Source of the DNA: Warburgia ugandensis
Lineage: Eukaryota; Streptophyta; Magnoliopsida; Canellales; Canellaceae
Direction: 5' to 3'
Assembly: GCA_035236585.1 (NCBI GenBank)
Contig: CP141136.1
Span: forward strand, 49,617,136-49,681,135
Length of the DNA stretch: 64,000 nt
Under the pieces are notes generated by a model. The model made no database searches. It saw only the letters and a list, made by a program, of their open reading frames with translations, and was not told the origin of the DNA. How positions within the stretch are numbered: the stretch's first letter is position 1; every line of letters starts with the position of its first letter. The translations under genes were made by a program, and so were the position numbers. Shown piece by piece: positions 13,701 through 28,700 of the stretch.

Positions 13701-16700
13701 GCATCCGGGAATATCAGCTTATACTTATCACTTTGGAGCCCAACCAATAGGGATATTTAAGTCCAGAGCTTGGTCCAACAGCTTCTTTAACCTTCTTCAG
13801 GAAAGACTTTCAAGGAACTGCCTTGCCTTGTTAAAACTGAAAGAGACCCACACAGCCAAGGGTGGGTCCTCCAACCAGACTGCTACAAAAATGAAAAACT
13901 AATTAATTAGTTTCAGTCTTGTAAATTAGTTTGTTCTTGTCTGTAGAAATTGTAGTTATCTGGAAAAGTTAGAACTACAATCTTCACATCCAGCCAAAAA
14001 AATCCTTTGTCTTTATATTGGAAGGTTACTTCTTTGTTGTTAGATTTAAAGCCATTCTTGCTTTAATCTTGTGATTACTGGTTGGCACTTGATTTGTTTT
14101 TTTCATAGAAGCCAAATTCTTAAATTTCTCCTTATTCAAACACTGGATAACTTCGTCCGCAGTATATATCTCTTAATGAAATAGAACATAGAGCAACCAT
14201 TCAAAGGTTTGTTGTTTCACTAGAATCAGAAAATGATTTAAAGTCTGATATGAGCAAACCATATATTCTCATAATAAAGGAGCTACTATCCTTAGGTTAG
14301 TAGTTAGAAGGATAGGAGACTAAGTTGAAAAACCAGGAACTGGATGGGAGATTTCACTTGAAAGATTTGAAAAAACATAACCCAACAAGATGATGACAAA
14401 AATTGATTTGACTTATGGTTAAGGATTATGACCATTAGTTGAAGTGGTTTTCATCTTTGGATGGGAGGTTAACTAGTCTAAGTAAGGCTAAAATAAAGAA
14501 TCCAGTGATAGTATGTCTAAGAGTCTACACTAGCTTTCACTTCAGGCTAGTGCGGAATTTCAAGTCTTGGTAATGTAATAATTACTGGAGATGGCATTCT
14601 TCTCTACTGTGCTTAGAGCTCACCCCAGCATGTCTTTGTTGAGTTCTCTATCTGGTTTTAGTTGATTAACATGGTAAGAGTGTCAGCATTTTAACTAAGT
14701 TGTTGGGACTAACTGAAGGCAGTAAGTCAATCGCATCCTCTTTCTTAGGCACACAGATTCTAGGCAGCTTCTTTATTGTTCTTGAGTGTATCTCATTATT
14801 ATCATAAAAAAGAGAGCACAGCTGAATCTTGTGTGAGGTTGACATGGAGCAATGGTATACAAAGTACTCTAAGATATTTTGGAGTATGTCTAGATTGGCT
14901 GTTGGAGTTGGTTGAGTGGCCGGATGGAGCTTCACAGGGATTTTTCAGTGTGGAAAGGGCTCCAATTGGATGATTCGCTCACCCCATTTCTCATAGCTTT
15001 TGTAGAATAAGTTCTTAGCAGCCTGCTGGCGTGTTCTTCTTCCTATGGATTAGTTGAAGGTTTCCTAGTGGATTTGATGGACTGGACAATAAGCCTCTAC
15101 AATATTGGATAATACTTTTATATTATGTGCTGCAACTGAGTCACAATCCTGGAAACCTCATGTTTTCTTCAGTTCTATGAGATGGTGTCTATTCAGAGGA
15201 TAGACTTGTCTAAGTATATAATCATGGGTGTGAAGATTGACCCCATGTGTTTGAAAGTTTGGCCCAACCTATTGTTTTTGGTGTACTTTCTCTTCCTTGC
15301 TCATCTTTAGATCTTCCTGAATTCTTTTGGAATCCATAGTTGTCATTATAGGACCCAATTATTGAGAGGTTCACCAAATTAGCTTTCCTGAAAAAGCAAG
15401 TTCTTATATGTTGCTGGGAGGATTACACATATCAAACCTGTGGTTGTGATTCCCCGATTTACTATGCGAAGCAATTTTGTTACCCAGCTAGTGTGTTTCA
15501 TGGATTGGGGAAGTTATGGTAAGACTTTCTTTAGAATGATTAGGTGCTATTTAGTTGGGGATGTGGTGTGTGCATCTGCTTAGGATGGCATTCTTAGCCT
15601 TAAAATGTTGTAGATAATGAATAATGTCTCTTAGAGAAAATGTTCTGGAGATTGATGTGGGGATCTCCAATCTGTAGGATAAGTTATTGTGTAAATGTGA
15701 AGAGGATTGGGGTGGATGATCGTTGATGTGCCAAGCATTTTATTAGGACAACTGGGTGGCATAAATATAGATTGTGGTTGGTGAAAATTCCTACAGAGGT
15801 ACTAGATTCTAGAGGTTCATGTGTTGGGTTAAGTTTGCCGTATTTGATACACCTTGACAAAGATGCATATCTTACAAAATCTTATAGTTGTATTGGTTGT
15901 TGGATCTATAGGTGCATTACATTTCACCTATCCACTGATCATGAGTTTGACTGTGTAGATTTGTTTGGGAAACTTGGAAATCAATAGGTATCCATTAACT
16001 GGGTGCTGATAGAAGCATTTGGAAGTTCGAGATATTTTGTTTATCTCAGTTGGATCTTTTCTCTGTCTTTTTGCTCACAGATAGCATACTAAATCATTTT
16101 CCTGGAATCTGGAACTTGCTGCCTCCTGGGTCAACATTTTTTCAGGAGGGATTTTCAAGATCGGTCATTTGGTTTAGTTGGCAGAAGCGCAGAACAGTAT
16201 TGTTAATTGATGTGTTATGTGTTGCAAGGATGCAGAGACTGCAAGTCATTTCTTGACCACCACAAGTAAACTCTTTGAAGCCATTTGGGATGATGCGGGT
16301 TCTCCATAGATGGGATAGCTGCTTCTGGCATCCTGTTGGGAGGAGCATGAGGGAAATATCCTATCTAAATCCTTATTACTTGGGTACATTGTGGTTTATC
16401 TGGTAAGCAAGAGGGTGTTTTGTGAGGAAGAGGACACTATTGATGTAATATGCAGTTGTATGTATATTCAGGTGATTTATTGTGCATGTGTTAGTAAGCT
16501 CTTTGCTGATACTTTCCATCTAGAAACAAATCTAGATTGTTAAATGAAAGTGGTCGACTGGACCTTGATGATGCCAGATAGGATAAAAGAGCTCACTTTT
16601 GAAGTAGAGTTAAGAAGCCAAAACCATGTGGGCAAGGTAGAAAGAGTTTAGGCAGAGAGAAACTAGAAGAGACTGTTGTTTCCAGAGTTCTAAGAGGAAC

Positions 16701-19700
16701 ACTCGAGCAAGGGTTTGAAGAGGAGGAACAAAAGCTCAGGGAAAGCAAAAACCAATTGACAGTATCAGATGTAGTGTAGGAAGCATCAATCGTCAAGCTT
16801 CTATAACCGGAAGATACCTTGCTTGAACTAGCAAATAATATTCCAGTTGAAAGCATTGCAATAAATGGGCCTGAGAAGTAATTCATCGGCTCAGATCCAC
16901 AAGAAAAAGGCTTGAAAGAACTGATGAGAGCTAGCTTTTGGTCCTTGGGCAACTGCCTAAAGGCCACAGCCTTGAAAGGTTTGGTTATTGTGACCATCCT
17001 ACATCTTTGTTAATTGGATATGATAGAAGTTCAAGAAGCCCTATTTGAACATGGCTTGCCCAAAGGAATGGGCTTATGCCATGTTATAATTGGTTGCAGA
17101 AATGGCGAGAGTCACTAGAGTTCGAAACTTGGGCCTCATAAATAGCTAGAAACAACCAGTGATTTGGGGTTCTCGATTGAGAAGAAGGGTACAGGTCACC
17201 TTCTCCATGTCACCAAGTTTTGCTTGCACTGAAGACATGCAGTTTGTGCGGAGGTTTTGGAAGTGGAATATTGAGCATGTTTTCTAGTCATCTCTCATAG
17301 TGAAAACTACACTTTTTCTGACATCTTGTAGTTGGCAAATCTAATGAGGAAACTGATGACCTCATCAGAGAAGCTTCCCCATTCTCAGATATGTAAGGAG
17401 CTTGAGTGTCTAACTCCCAGATTTAGAAGCTTTGGATGACAAGATTGATGGCCTATTCATCAATAATGGAGAAGGAAAAATCTGTGTGAATTATGAGGCG
17501 TTCTGGATTCTCTAAAGCTGTGTTCTATCATCATTGGCTGAAGGATGCTCCATAGATGTGTTCTATCATCATTAGCTGAACTTGAATGATCATATCCATT
17601 TGTTTGGGAGGACTCTTGATGCAAAAAGTGATTTCCGTCCAAAGATAAGATCACCTTATGCTCCTTCAGTGATGAACTATCTAGACCTCATGGAACATCA
17701 TTAGACAAAATCATGTGTACTAACAATTAGATGAACGGCTAAGTGGTTTGTAAATATTGGTTCTAGACCTTGAAATATTATCTTGACCAGCATGTTAGTG
17801 AAAACTCTTCCATCTTAATCTTTTCAGAACTTCCTCTGCGAGTACGTTTTCCTCTCATGGTTTCCAAATATTGGTTCCAGACCTTGAAAGGTAATCTGGA
17901 TCATCATGATAGGGAAAACTCTTCTATCTTAATCTGTTTTAGAACATCCTTTGAGGATATGTCTTCCTCCTATGTAGAGGGGACTATGTATCTTTTGCCA
18001 ACCCATCCATGGATGTTTGAGGCAATATGTTTTGTGTCTCCATCGAAGCATGGAAAGTAGGTGTTTCCTATGGGTACTGAGAACTTTGTGAAACTTTCTA
18101 ATCCTCTTAAGCCTATCTAATAGAAACTTGAATTTTGGCCTGTTTGGGGTCATTTTCTGGACCTTGCATTTCTTCTGGCATTGGATGACTGGGGACATCA
18201 GCTGCATCTGGGACATCAATGAAACAACTTCAGGATTGGATAAAGATCATCATCCTTTTATACACCTAGAAAAGAGGGATTGGTTTGCAACTGGAAGGAG
18301 AATCTATGATTTTGTTGGTTCTGCTTCTCAAGGAAACATGGAAAACTGTGCCCTCCTTGACTAAGAGATTAGAAGGCAGGTCACTGCTCATTTGATTGGG
18401 AAGCGAACAGTTGCAACATCATGATGACTTTAGGAAAAACTTATGTTGTACTAGAAGTCAGAAAGCACCTTGTTGCTTGATTTACAGCATATTTGTGGCA
18501 GTTGCCTTGACATATTGAGTGATGGTTACAAATCCCTTCAATCTGTTAATGGTTATTTTGTTGCTTACTTTCTGAATCTTGGTGGATATCCTGTGAACGT
18601 TCCTCCAAATGATACTATCTTATGATTCTTATTGGGGGACCAAAAGTCCATGTCTCTGAGCAATCTGTAATTATTGTTGGCATCACCCGAATCACTCCAA
18701 AGAGGCACCAAAGTCTATCATAGATGGAGATGCTCACAATAGCTTAAACCACAGCTACCATTAGGGAACGGTAATTAGGTCATCTGTTTGTTTCTTAACC
18801 ACTGCTACATGCTCCTGTAAAAATACACTTTAACTGTACAAAGATTGATCTTGAGAGATGAAACTGCTCAAATATTTTTACCTAATTAATTCAGCCAAGT
18901 CTAGCTAATCATAGAAGTTCTGAAAACTTCATAAGGAGTTTGGTGATAGGGTGTTGTAGTGTCCAAGGTACTTAGGTCTTACTCTTCTTTTGTTATATTT
19001 TGTCTCTTGGAGTTAGTTTGGGTTCCCAGTTCTTTACTTCAAGACAAAATTGTCTGTCCCTGACGTATCTACACTTTTAAGTATCTTCCTCCCCTACCTT
19101 TACAGTCTTTTGGGGTTGTAGATGTCAGGGATAAGTTTAGAAATTTTATGATGGTATGCTTAAGATCTTAAGTATGCTTGTGCCACAACAAGAGCAGTAA
19201 CTTTAGACAGACCATAGATTGACTGCAATTTATTAGGGCCCACAAATAGTCATTATAAAACCATTTTTTCTTTATTAATTTCATTTTGTAGGTAAGCAGT
19301 GGTCTTGGACCCATAAAACTCTTCGTTGTGAGATTATGCACTTAATCAACCTGGCTGATTGCTCGTCTTATTCATTTCAAATTTCTGATCCCTTTTGATC
19401 CTATGGATTTGAAATACTTAGAGCTTGAATGCTGGCCGTGGTATGCCACCCTGTTCCCCAACCATTAAGTGCACTGGTTAAATTCTGCTCATTCCCAAAC
19501 TTTGCAAACGAAAATGTACTAAAACAAGTGAGAAATCTCCATCCTCCTCTTTCAAATGTTTTCAAGAGTTAGGTTTCTCTCACAAACCTATCATCCTCTA
19601 TCAGCGTTGCACTCAAATACCTCTGTCAAGTTGATGCCAGCTATACTGCACAATATTGTGGGCAGAATTTCTCACTGATCTAGTAGATTCAGTCTGTACC

Positions 19701-22700
19701 TTGTGCAGAAAAACTGTTATGGAAACTACCTCCATGTTTCAACATATTTTTCCACGTTGTAGATGATAGACTTTTACAATTTTCATGGGCATTCAAGCAC
19801 TTATCACTGTTAGTTGCATATCTGTAATCAAGTTATGTAGAAACATTATCAATCTAAATGAAGTTTAATTCTTAGCTGGATCATGCACTAGATCCAATGA
19901 TCCGTGAGAGATGTTGCTATATGCTTGATGCTTAAAGTTATTATGTCTTAACTTTGTGTATTTGAATTTTAGTTGATTAATATTTTAATTTAACATTGGT
20001 TTTCTTGAATTTGTACCAGTTACAGATATGCAACTAACCACGGTAAGTTGTATATCTGTGATCAAGTTATTTAGAAACATTATCAATCTAAATGAAGTTC
20101 AATTCTTAGCCAGATTATACTTTAGACCTATGGTGCGTGAGAAATGTTTCTATATGCTTGATGCTTAAAGTTACTTCTGTCTTAATTTTGTGTCTTTGAA
20201 TTTTAGTTGATTAATATTGTAACTTTAGCATTGGTTTTTCTTGAATTTGTACAAGTTCTCTCATTCTTAATTGACATTATGATGTAGGGTGTTGTTTATT
20301 GGCAACCACCCAAAAGGGCTTTGGATAAGGTGAAAGAAATTGTGTGGGATCCCTCAACTAGTCGTTATGGTGCTGATGAAGGCCTACCGGAGCTTAGGAA
20401 GGCGTTGGTTGAAAAGGTATTCTTTTGAATCAGTTGTCTTTATATATCATATAGTGATTTTGTCATTAATAAATGAGCTTGTTGCATGAAAAAGTGAGCA
20501 TTTTGGGAACATGTTAGGGAAACTAAATAAACTAAATTACTCCTTTGTACAGAATGGAGGACATTTAATTTTTTTTCTCTAACTTCATTTACCTGCTTTT
20601 GTGGACTTAATTTTAGAGTTGGTTCACTTGCAATTGATATTTGATTCGTGGCAACCTGTCATGGCAGAATTTTGGTGAGAGACCTTCACTTTAGAGATTA
20701 GCTTGAATTTTTTTCCAATTGTTGGCCTGTTGACTTCTTTCCCTGAAACAAATAAAATGGTGTATCTTGTTGATGAAGATAGGAAAAATCTACAGAGATG
20801 TGATAGAATTGCAATAACAAGTGGAGGATTAAATGCCTAAATATGAACAAAGTAATGTAGAGGAGGAAACTATGAGCCAAAATACTTGCAGTATTTGGGG
20901 AAGCTTGCATAATGATTTTGGCTCTCCATGAAATGAGTGCCTTCAGACCAAAATGATTTTGTTCAGAATTTGCATTGTGTAAGTTGGTTTCGCTAGTAAC
21001 TCACCTGAATTAATGTGCTTGGATCATACCATAGAGTCTGCCTTCTGCTTGTTAGTCTCCCCCGTCAATGAGAATTTGCAATCTGCATTACTTTTGCATC
21101 TCCATCTTTCTTCTCCTCTTCTTATCTTCTATTTCTCTTTTCATAATTCCCTCCTTGCATTTCTCGTCCAAAGTACTTCGTCTCATCTGGACTTCTTTTC
21201 TTCCCTCTTTAAAAAGGGCAGCCCCCATGCACAAAGCTCCCGCGTATAGGGTCTGGGGAAGGGGTGGACCACAAGGGTCTATAGTATGCAGCCTTACCTT
21301 GTATTTTTGCAAGAGGCTGTTTCCACGTCTTGAACCAATGACCTCAAGGTCACACGACGACAACTTTACCGTTGCACCAAGGCTCCCCTTCTTTTTTTCC
21401 CCCTTTATTAGTTGAAAATGAGATGTCTCTATAACCTAGTTTTTCTACAATCTGAAGTTCAGTAAAATTTTTGGTGTTCTTGGGCATATCTTAAGCAATG
21501 TGAATGTCAGATATAAGGCCCCAGCTACCTCTCAAATTGAACTTTCTTTCCTACTTTTCTGCAATCTGCTCTGGGATTTCTGCACTCTCATAGAGCTAAG
21601 AAGAGAGCAGGAAAGTTGACATACCAGCCTGAAAAGATGATTCCATTTCCACACAGCATTTCCCACCAAAATCCTGGCCTACCTAACTGCTGGTGAAGGC
21701 AGGTGTTCTTCAGATTAAGGCAACTGATATTTACGCTCTCCAAGTTAAGGTAGAGCCAAGGACACTTGTTTTCCTGGCTCTAATTTCTTAAACCTGCAAT
21801 GATTTAGGGAATTAATTGCATGGACCAAGATTAGCTAGAAATCTCTTATATAATATAAAAAAGTGCTTGATTTGCCAGAGTCAAGCTCTGACTAAGGCAT
21901 ATTTGACACGTTGCTGCTGAAAAGGATAAACTGCTCCCAGCACCGAAAGTACTTAAACCATTACCACCATTATAATGTAATTAACATATTGTAAGATTTG
22001 AGCTTTCTCTAATTCTTAGTATTGATATACCAGTTTTTTTTTTTTTTTTCTAAATTGACATAAAGTGTGTTTGTGACAACTTGGGTTTTATAAAGAGATT
22101 TTCTTAATATTTTTGATAAATCTTGTCAGGATCGATCCTTATAAAAAAAAATTCTTTTCAATTCTATATATAATAATAAATTGAAATTACTTCTTCTAAC
22201 CCAAGTACGTTAAATAAATCTCCACAATATATTCAAAATAACAGTTCATCTTTTTCAGCCAGTCAAGACCTACTAGTCACAGCCCAAACGCTACTAAGTT
22301 AAATCACAATATAAAGTTCAAATATTTAATTTCTTACAAATTGACTAAAGTCTTCAAATAAATTAAAACTATTTCTAGCTCCTCATACTTTGAAACTCCG
22401 AGTTTACTCAATCTCCTTCTCGTCAATTTCAAGCTTTTCCTTTTGCTCTTCACCTGTAGGGTGGTTTGATGAGTAATATGAATTACCCAGTAGAAAATCT
22501 AAACCTAGCCAAAAACTCTGAAAATCTTGCCATGCAAGTTTTTTTTTTTTTTTTTTAAACACATGCATGTACTATCAAGCATGTCATTGTCACATCGTAA
22601 GCTCTCCATTCATATCAACCAGTTATGTAATAATCATAATGACATCATATTGGATAATACAAGTAATCTCCATGCATATAAAAGATCTGAGTTAAATTCA

Positions 22701-25700
22701 ATCCATATTTATTGAATGATTAATTCATAAGTAAATCCAATTAATAATAAATATATATCTGGATGGAACTTAGCATAATGTCACAAGCATCGGCATATCC
22801 AAACAAAATATAAGGTTGACTATACGCGCAGCAAAAACCAAAGTTTCAAACTGCGTTCGTTAGTGGGTACCACACTAACTACACCGACTACATGGGATAG
22901 TCGGATCAATCCAATACAAGGGTAGTCCTCCCATGTAACATACCCTCATCAAATATGCCTGTTATAGGCTGGTACCTATTTAGAAGTCAGTGGCCAACTG
23001 ACTCCCTAGTATAGCAACCATGGGATGTGACATAACATCCTTGAGCCAGGATCAACTCTTAAGAGTCTCCTGATTTTCTTCTTCTTCTTATTAGGTTCCA
23101 TTGCACAAGAGTTCGAAAATATCAAATAATATGCACCTCAATAATTTGTGAATTTACTATTGTTGATTTCAAGCATATACATATTCTTGAAGATCAATTT
23201 ATGAAGTTTCAATAGACTAATAAATTTCATTCATATTTATTCCCAAATCAACTTAAAACATAAGTATGTGAAATTTTCTTGGAAATCAATTTAATATCAT
23301 ACATAACATTTCAATGGTTGACTAAACTAGGAATGACAATAAAGTCCAAGGGCATTATATTAGTTGTGTACTTTAAGCAAGACACACTTTCAAACTATAC
23401 ATAAGTTCCACTAAAAATAAATCCACAATCTTCCAAGAATATAATATTAGCTATTATACTTTAAAACTGGAATCTAATCCAACCACCAACTACCAATTTC
23501 ATACATTAAGATACCAATTTAACATTTCTAAGTATTATATTATACATCTAATAATATGCTAATCGTGCAGAGTATACCCAAAACATGACTTGATGCATTA
23601 AGTATCAACAGTGCTTTATCTCCATTCTTTTATTTATTAGTCACTATTTAAGACCCATATGCCTATTTGCTAATTAATACTTAATGCTCATGCATCTAAT
23701 CACCAATCACTGATTGATGCTCACAAGCCTAAGCCTAGCGCGATCTTTGATTAGTGTAATGTGTGACTATCATATGAAATGTGATATGCTCCTGACTTTG
23801 ATTGGTATACCATGGAATTTCATTGTCCAAGGCATCATGTGCTAAATACAACTAGGTATCCATAGGCTGGTCAGTACCCACTACTCATGCATTTGGGTGT
23901 TACAATATGTTTTCTATCAATTTAATGCCTATGCATCTGTTAACGCTAATTATATGTGTACTGATTTTCTGTTTAGTGCGTGGGCCTAGTCGCTAATCTC
24001 TGCTCATATCCATACACGTGTTTTCTATACAATGCTCAGCACATGTATCTACCTAAGTCTAGTCCAACTCACGGCACACACCATTTTGTCCCATATGCCC
24101 TTTTTGTTTGAACTTCACACAGTATATGGTGGGGCTAGAATTTCAGAATTTCTTCAATGCACCATGCATCAATGTATGGTGCGGCTAGAATTTCTTCAAT
24201 GCACCATGCGTCCATGTATGGCGCGGCTAGACTTTCTTAACATGAAGTCAAATCATAGCTACGTGTATGTGCATGCAAAAATTTAAAATAAAAACTAACA
24301 ATACTTCCAAAATACTTTGGTATTCCAATGCCCCACTTGTTTACTAGGCTTGGTCGGTTAGGCTGGATTCTAACCGATGCACATCACAACCGTAAAATCC
24401 AAAGTACTGTTCGTATAAGCCTTAATAATGTATGATAAAATTTTCCGGTCTAAGTTGTCATGCGCCCAGAGGTACAAGATACCTATAAGAAATTTAGTTT
24501 TCAATAGTTTGTGCGTTACAGTCTAGTATGGCATGCCCTGAATTTAACAGAAATTGTCTTGCCATGCATCAAATTCCTATCCATAGTGACATGCATGTGA
24601 ACCCAAATTTGTAATCTGTTGCTGCTGGATTGTATTGATTATGTGTATGAACTTTACTTAAATGTATGGTATGATTTTCATATCTCATGCATTAGACACT
24701 TAGCATGGTTTAGAAAACTTGTTCTCTTCTAATAATACTTCTAATATCTCATGCGTTAGATCCCTTGGGGAATGGTACCCAAATTAAAACTTTTAGTATA
24801 ATGCGTGTTTCAAATATTGTTAAGTATTCTTACTTTTTATTTTATTTTTATTTTTTATTTTACCTTATTCAAGATAAGGTGTGATTGTTGTAACCAGTAC
24901 GCCATATACTTGAGCCTTGTTCAATATATAATGCACCTGGGCACTTTCTTTTCTAGACATGCCATGCTCTCAAGTTAGTTGTGAAATATGATGCATTTGA
25001 TTTTTATTTTTATATTTTTATATATATTTTTTCATTAAACATTATATACCTACAAAAATCTGGTGTACAGTATGCTTGGAAAAATTTCAGTATTTAAAGC
25101 ATTTAATCTTTATCAAATGCACATGGAATTAAGCATATATTAGTGCATGCTATAGTTGGTAAAACTCCATGCAAGATTCAACATGCACTCTCATCATGAA
25201 TATGTGCATGGTATTCAATTAAAACGAAACACATACACATTTATATATTATGCGTCGCCTACCAAATTAAAAATCAAAAGAAAATTCTTCGATCTAAACA
25301 TATATCCATGGATCATGCACAACTATTCAAAGCCATATATCTAATCTAAACATTTACCACATGATTATCATCTAGAAATTTATCAAGCATATATGCATTT
25401 ACATTCCAAGGAACTTTCAATACAACTTCATTCCAAAAACAATTGATAAAGATCATTTTTTTTTTTTTTTCTTTTCAAAAGAAAACAGTGATCTAGATAT
25501 AGATTCCCTACCTCAAAATGCGATTTTCTTTAACGCAAATTCCTCTACTTCTAATCCATTTGACGCAAATTTCAGATCTCTGCTTTTCCTCTTTTCTTTT
25601 TGTCTCATGCACTCCCCTTCTTCCTCTCCCACTATTTCACATTCCTAAACTTTTCTTTCCATTGTCTTTTATAGAAGCTTTCTTTGTAATGGTTTTCCCA

Positions 25701-28700
25701 ATTTATTACATATTTGTAACTCTTCAATTTTTTAATGGTGTATTTACACCCTTTTTCTATAACTGTCAAATTATCATGTTTAGCCATTTGTAACAGTTTT
25801 CTCCACATGGAAAAAGACTTCGTAATAACCATAAAAAAAAAAAAAAATTGTAATTTCTTTATTTCTTAAAAATGCAAGCCATTATAGTGTTCCAATGAAA
25901 ACTACTTAATGGAGGTACAAGAAAGCCTTATGTTTTGGTAGGGAAGTTTACAAATTGGAGGAAAGCCTTTATCTAAAATTTTCGTGAACTTGCATTGGTA
26001 CCACGCTCTTCTGTTGCAAAGTCACTGTTTTATATTACAATTATTTATAATTTTTATACTAAATGTTACTATTTGACATATTTCTGTAGGTTTAATTATA
26101 TTTTCTCTCTTGCAGTTGCTCAGAGAGAATAATCTGCACAAGTCTTCAGTCATTGTAACAGCTGGTGCAAATCAAGTAAGCAACTGTATGCTTTTAGAAG
26201 AGTTAACATAACTTACATGCAATCATATTAAAATTCCAGTTTCCGGCTTCCATTTGGATCAGTGATTCAGTATTTGTTTTGGATGAAAAGTCTTCATCAG
26301 GATATGGATCCATTTATCCTCTTCTAATACCCCTGTGAAAGTAAATTCATGGAAGCATGTTATGAAATTCTGGCTTTAAATATCTTTGACATGTGTGGGC
26401 TGTCACTTGTCTTTTCCTTCCATTGTTCTCTTAGTGATTCGGTTCATTAACTATTAATTTAAAGTGTTGAGAAACACTTATGATCATGGAAGCCACTGTT
26501 GCTTATCTATAACCAACACCACGGTGAGATGCATATGGTTCCTGTGGTTAAATAAGTAACTTTTCCCTATCCTTTTATCTTGGAAATTCAGAAAAAGCCA
26601 CAGAAATGATAGTGACATACAACACAGCACACTGTTAATGTGCATCTGTTACATCCCCTATATATCAGACTTACTACAGAAAGAGGAGATAATCACAAGG
26701 GAAGCAGAACCGTATACATACAGGAATAAGATCGTCCAGGTAGGCAGATCAGTTGGCTGACGATTATTAGGAAGGTAATCAGTTGGTTGGGAGATACGAA
26801 TATAATTCGTTAGGATATACCAAGTATGCAGTTGGTGATGTAATCAGTTGGGTAGGATATACACATATAATCAGTTAGTGAGGAGAGATGGGGGACAGGA
26901 GAAGAGAAAAAAAAGGAGTGGGAGGAAGTGTAGAGGGGGGATTGCGGTTCCTTACTTCCTAGTTATTTTACATTTCTACAGAACCCTTACAATTGTTGGC
27001 TTGAATTCCTTTGTAATCACTTTATACAGTAATCAACAGAGTTCCTTTCCTAGTGGAATCATTTTTCCTTATAACCATTGAACCTGTAGGCCTATCAATG
27101 GTATTAGAGCTTGATCAAATTCTAGGGCATGGTAAGAACTAGATCGGAGAGAGCGGAAAACATGGAGAAAGAGATGGAGAACATGAGAGCAGAAGTAGGG
27201 AGCTTGAAGGAAGATATTGGATGATTACAAACGAATGTGACGGCGATTGGGGAATTTCTGGTCGAGATCAGTGCTTGGATGAGACAGAGGCAGGAGAGTG
27301 TGGAAACCTTACCGAATCAAGCCGGAGAGCAAGGAAGAACTAGGGTATCCGAAGTGGGAGAATCATCAGGTGGAGACAACCACGGTTCGCCACATGTGAC
27401 GGAAAACCCTAGAATGGAACCTCAACGGCTGGATCTTCCGATTTTTGACGGACAAGATCCTCTAGGGTGGATATGTCGGGCGGAACGCTACTTCCGGCTG
27501 AATCGCTTGACGGAGGTGGAGAAGGTAACCGTGGCATCCCTGTGCTTGGAGGGAGAAGCCCTCCATTGGTTCCTTTGGTCAGACTCAAGGTCGCCGTTCC
27601 AGGCGTGGACCACTTTCAGGACTGCCCTCCTTCAGCGGTTTCGGCCATCACAGTCCGATGATGACTGCGAGGCCTTGCTGTCTATCGGGCAGGCTGCCAC
27701 CGTCGCTGATTTCAGATGGGATTTCGAGCTGCTATCAGGGCCTTTGGTGGATCTGCCTGAAGAGGTGCTGAAAGGGGCCTTTCTTAATGGGCTCAGAGAG
27801 GATTTAAAGCGGAAGTGAAAATGTTTAAACCCACTTCCTTAACTGGGCTTATGGACTTGGCCCCAAAAATCGAAGAAAAGAACGAGGCTCTCAAGCGGGT
27901 GAGAACTTATGGGCCAAGAAGTGAGCTCAGGCCGAGGTCAGCGACAATCCTTGGGCCTCCTCAAAAGATATCCATGTACGATTCGAGCCCACAGGGGCAA
28001 AACTGTCATTTCCCTCCGCAAGCCCTAACCAGGCTGCCGAAGACGATGAAAGAGGTGGGGTTTTGGGGAGAACGGGTTCCCCACCCGGCAGAGATGGCTC
28101 TGGGCCGGCACGATTCTTTTCGGCGACTTTCTGAGATGGATCTGCAGCATAAGAGAGCCATGGGGCTGTGTTTCAAGTGCGATGAGAAGTATTCACCAGG
28201 GCACCATTGCAAAAATCGTCAACTCCAGGTGCTGATTTTGAGCGAGGAAGACGAAGAAGTCGAGATTCTTGACAATCCGATGCCGGAGGAAGATGATCCG
28301 CGCGAGGATGAGATGACCCGACTGGAGCTTTCGATGCAAGCCTTTGTCGGCATGTCTGTAGCAGACGTTGTGGTCCTGGTGGACACTGGAGCCTCCCATA
28401 ACTTCATCACTAGGAGGCTGGTTGACGAGTTACGGATTCCGGTAACCCTCACAAAACCGTTCAAGGTCCAGGTGGGAGATGGACATTGCATCTGGGGAAA
28501 TGGGGTATGCTGATCTCTTACACTGCGTCTCCCGGGGCTAGTGATTCAACATCACTTCCACCCCTTCGACCTGAGTGGAACTGATGTGGTGCTCGGGATG
28601 GCTTGGCTGCAAACCCTCAGGGAGGTTTCCATGAACTACGCAAGCTCACCATTTCGTCGTGCAAGGCCAGATGATAACTCTACGCGATGATCCATCTTTG

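Noticed and set aside
16593-16997. 134-codon minus-strand open frame, serine-rich
   Set aside because: Composition looks like the antisense of a decayed plus-strand sequence; no domain pattern.
21088-21415. Overlapping frames near 21200 on both strands
   Set aside because: They translate the Au SINE and its flank; SINEs are non-coding.
24123-24240. CRISPR-like array from regular 42-bp repeats
   Set aside because: The units are directly adjacent without unique spacers and lie in a plant intron; a simple tandem repeat.
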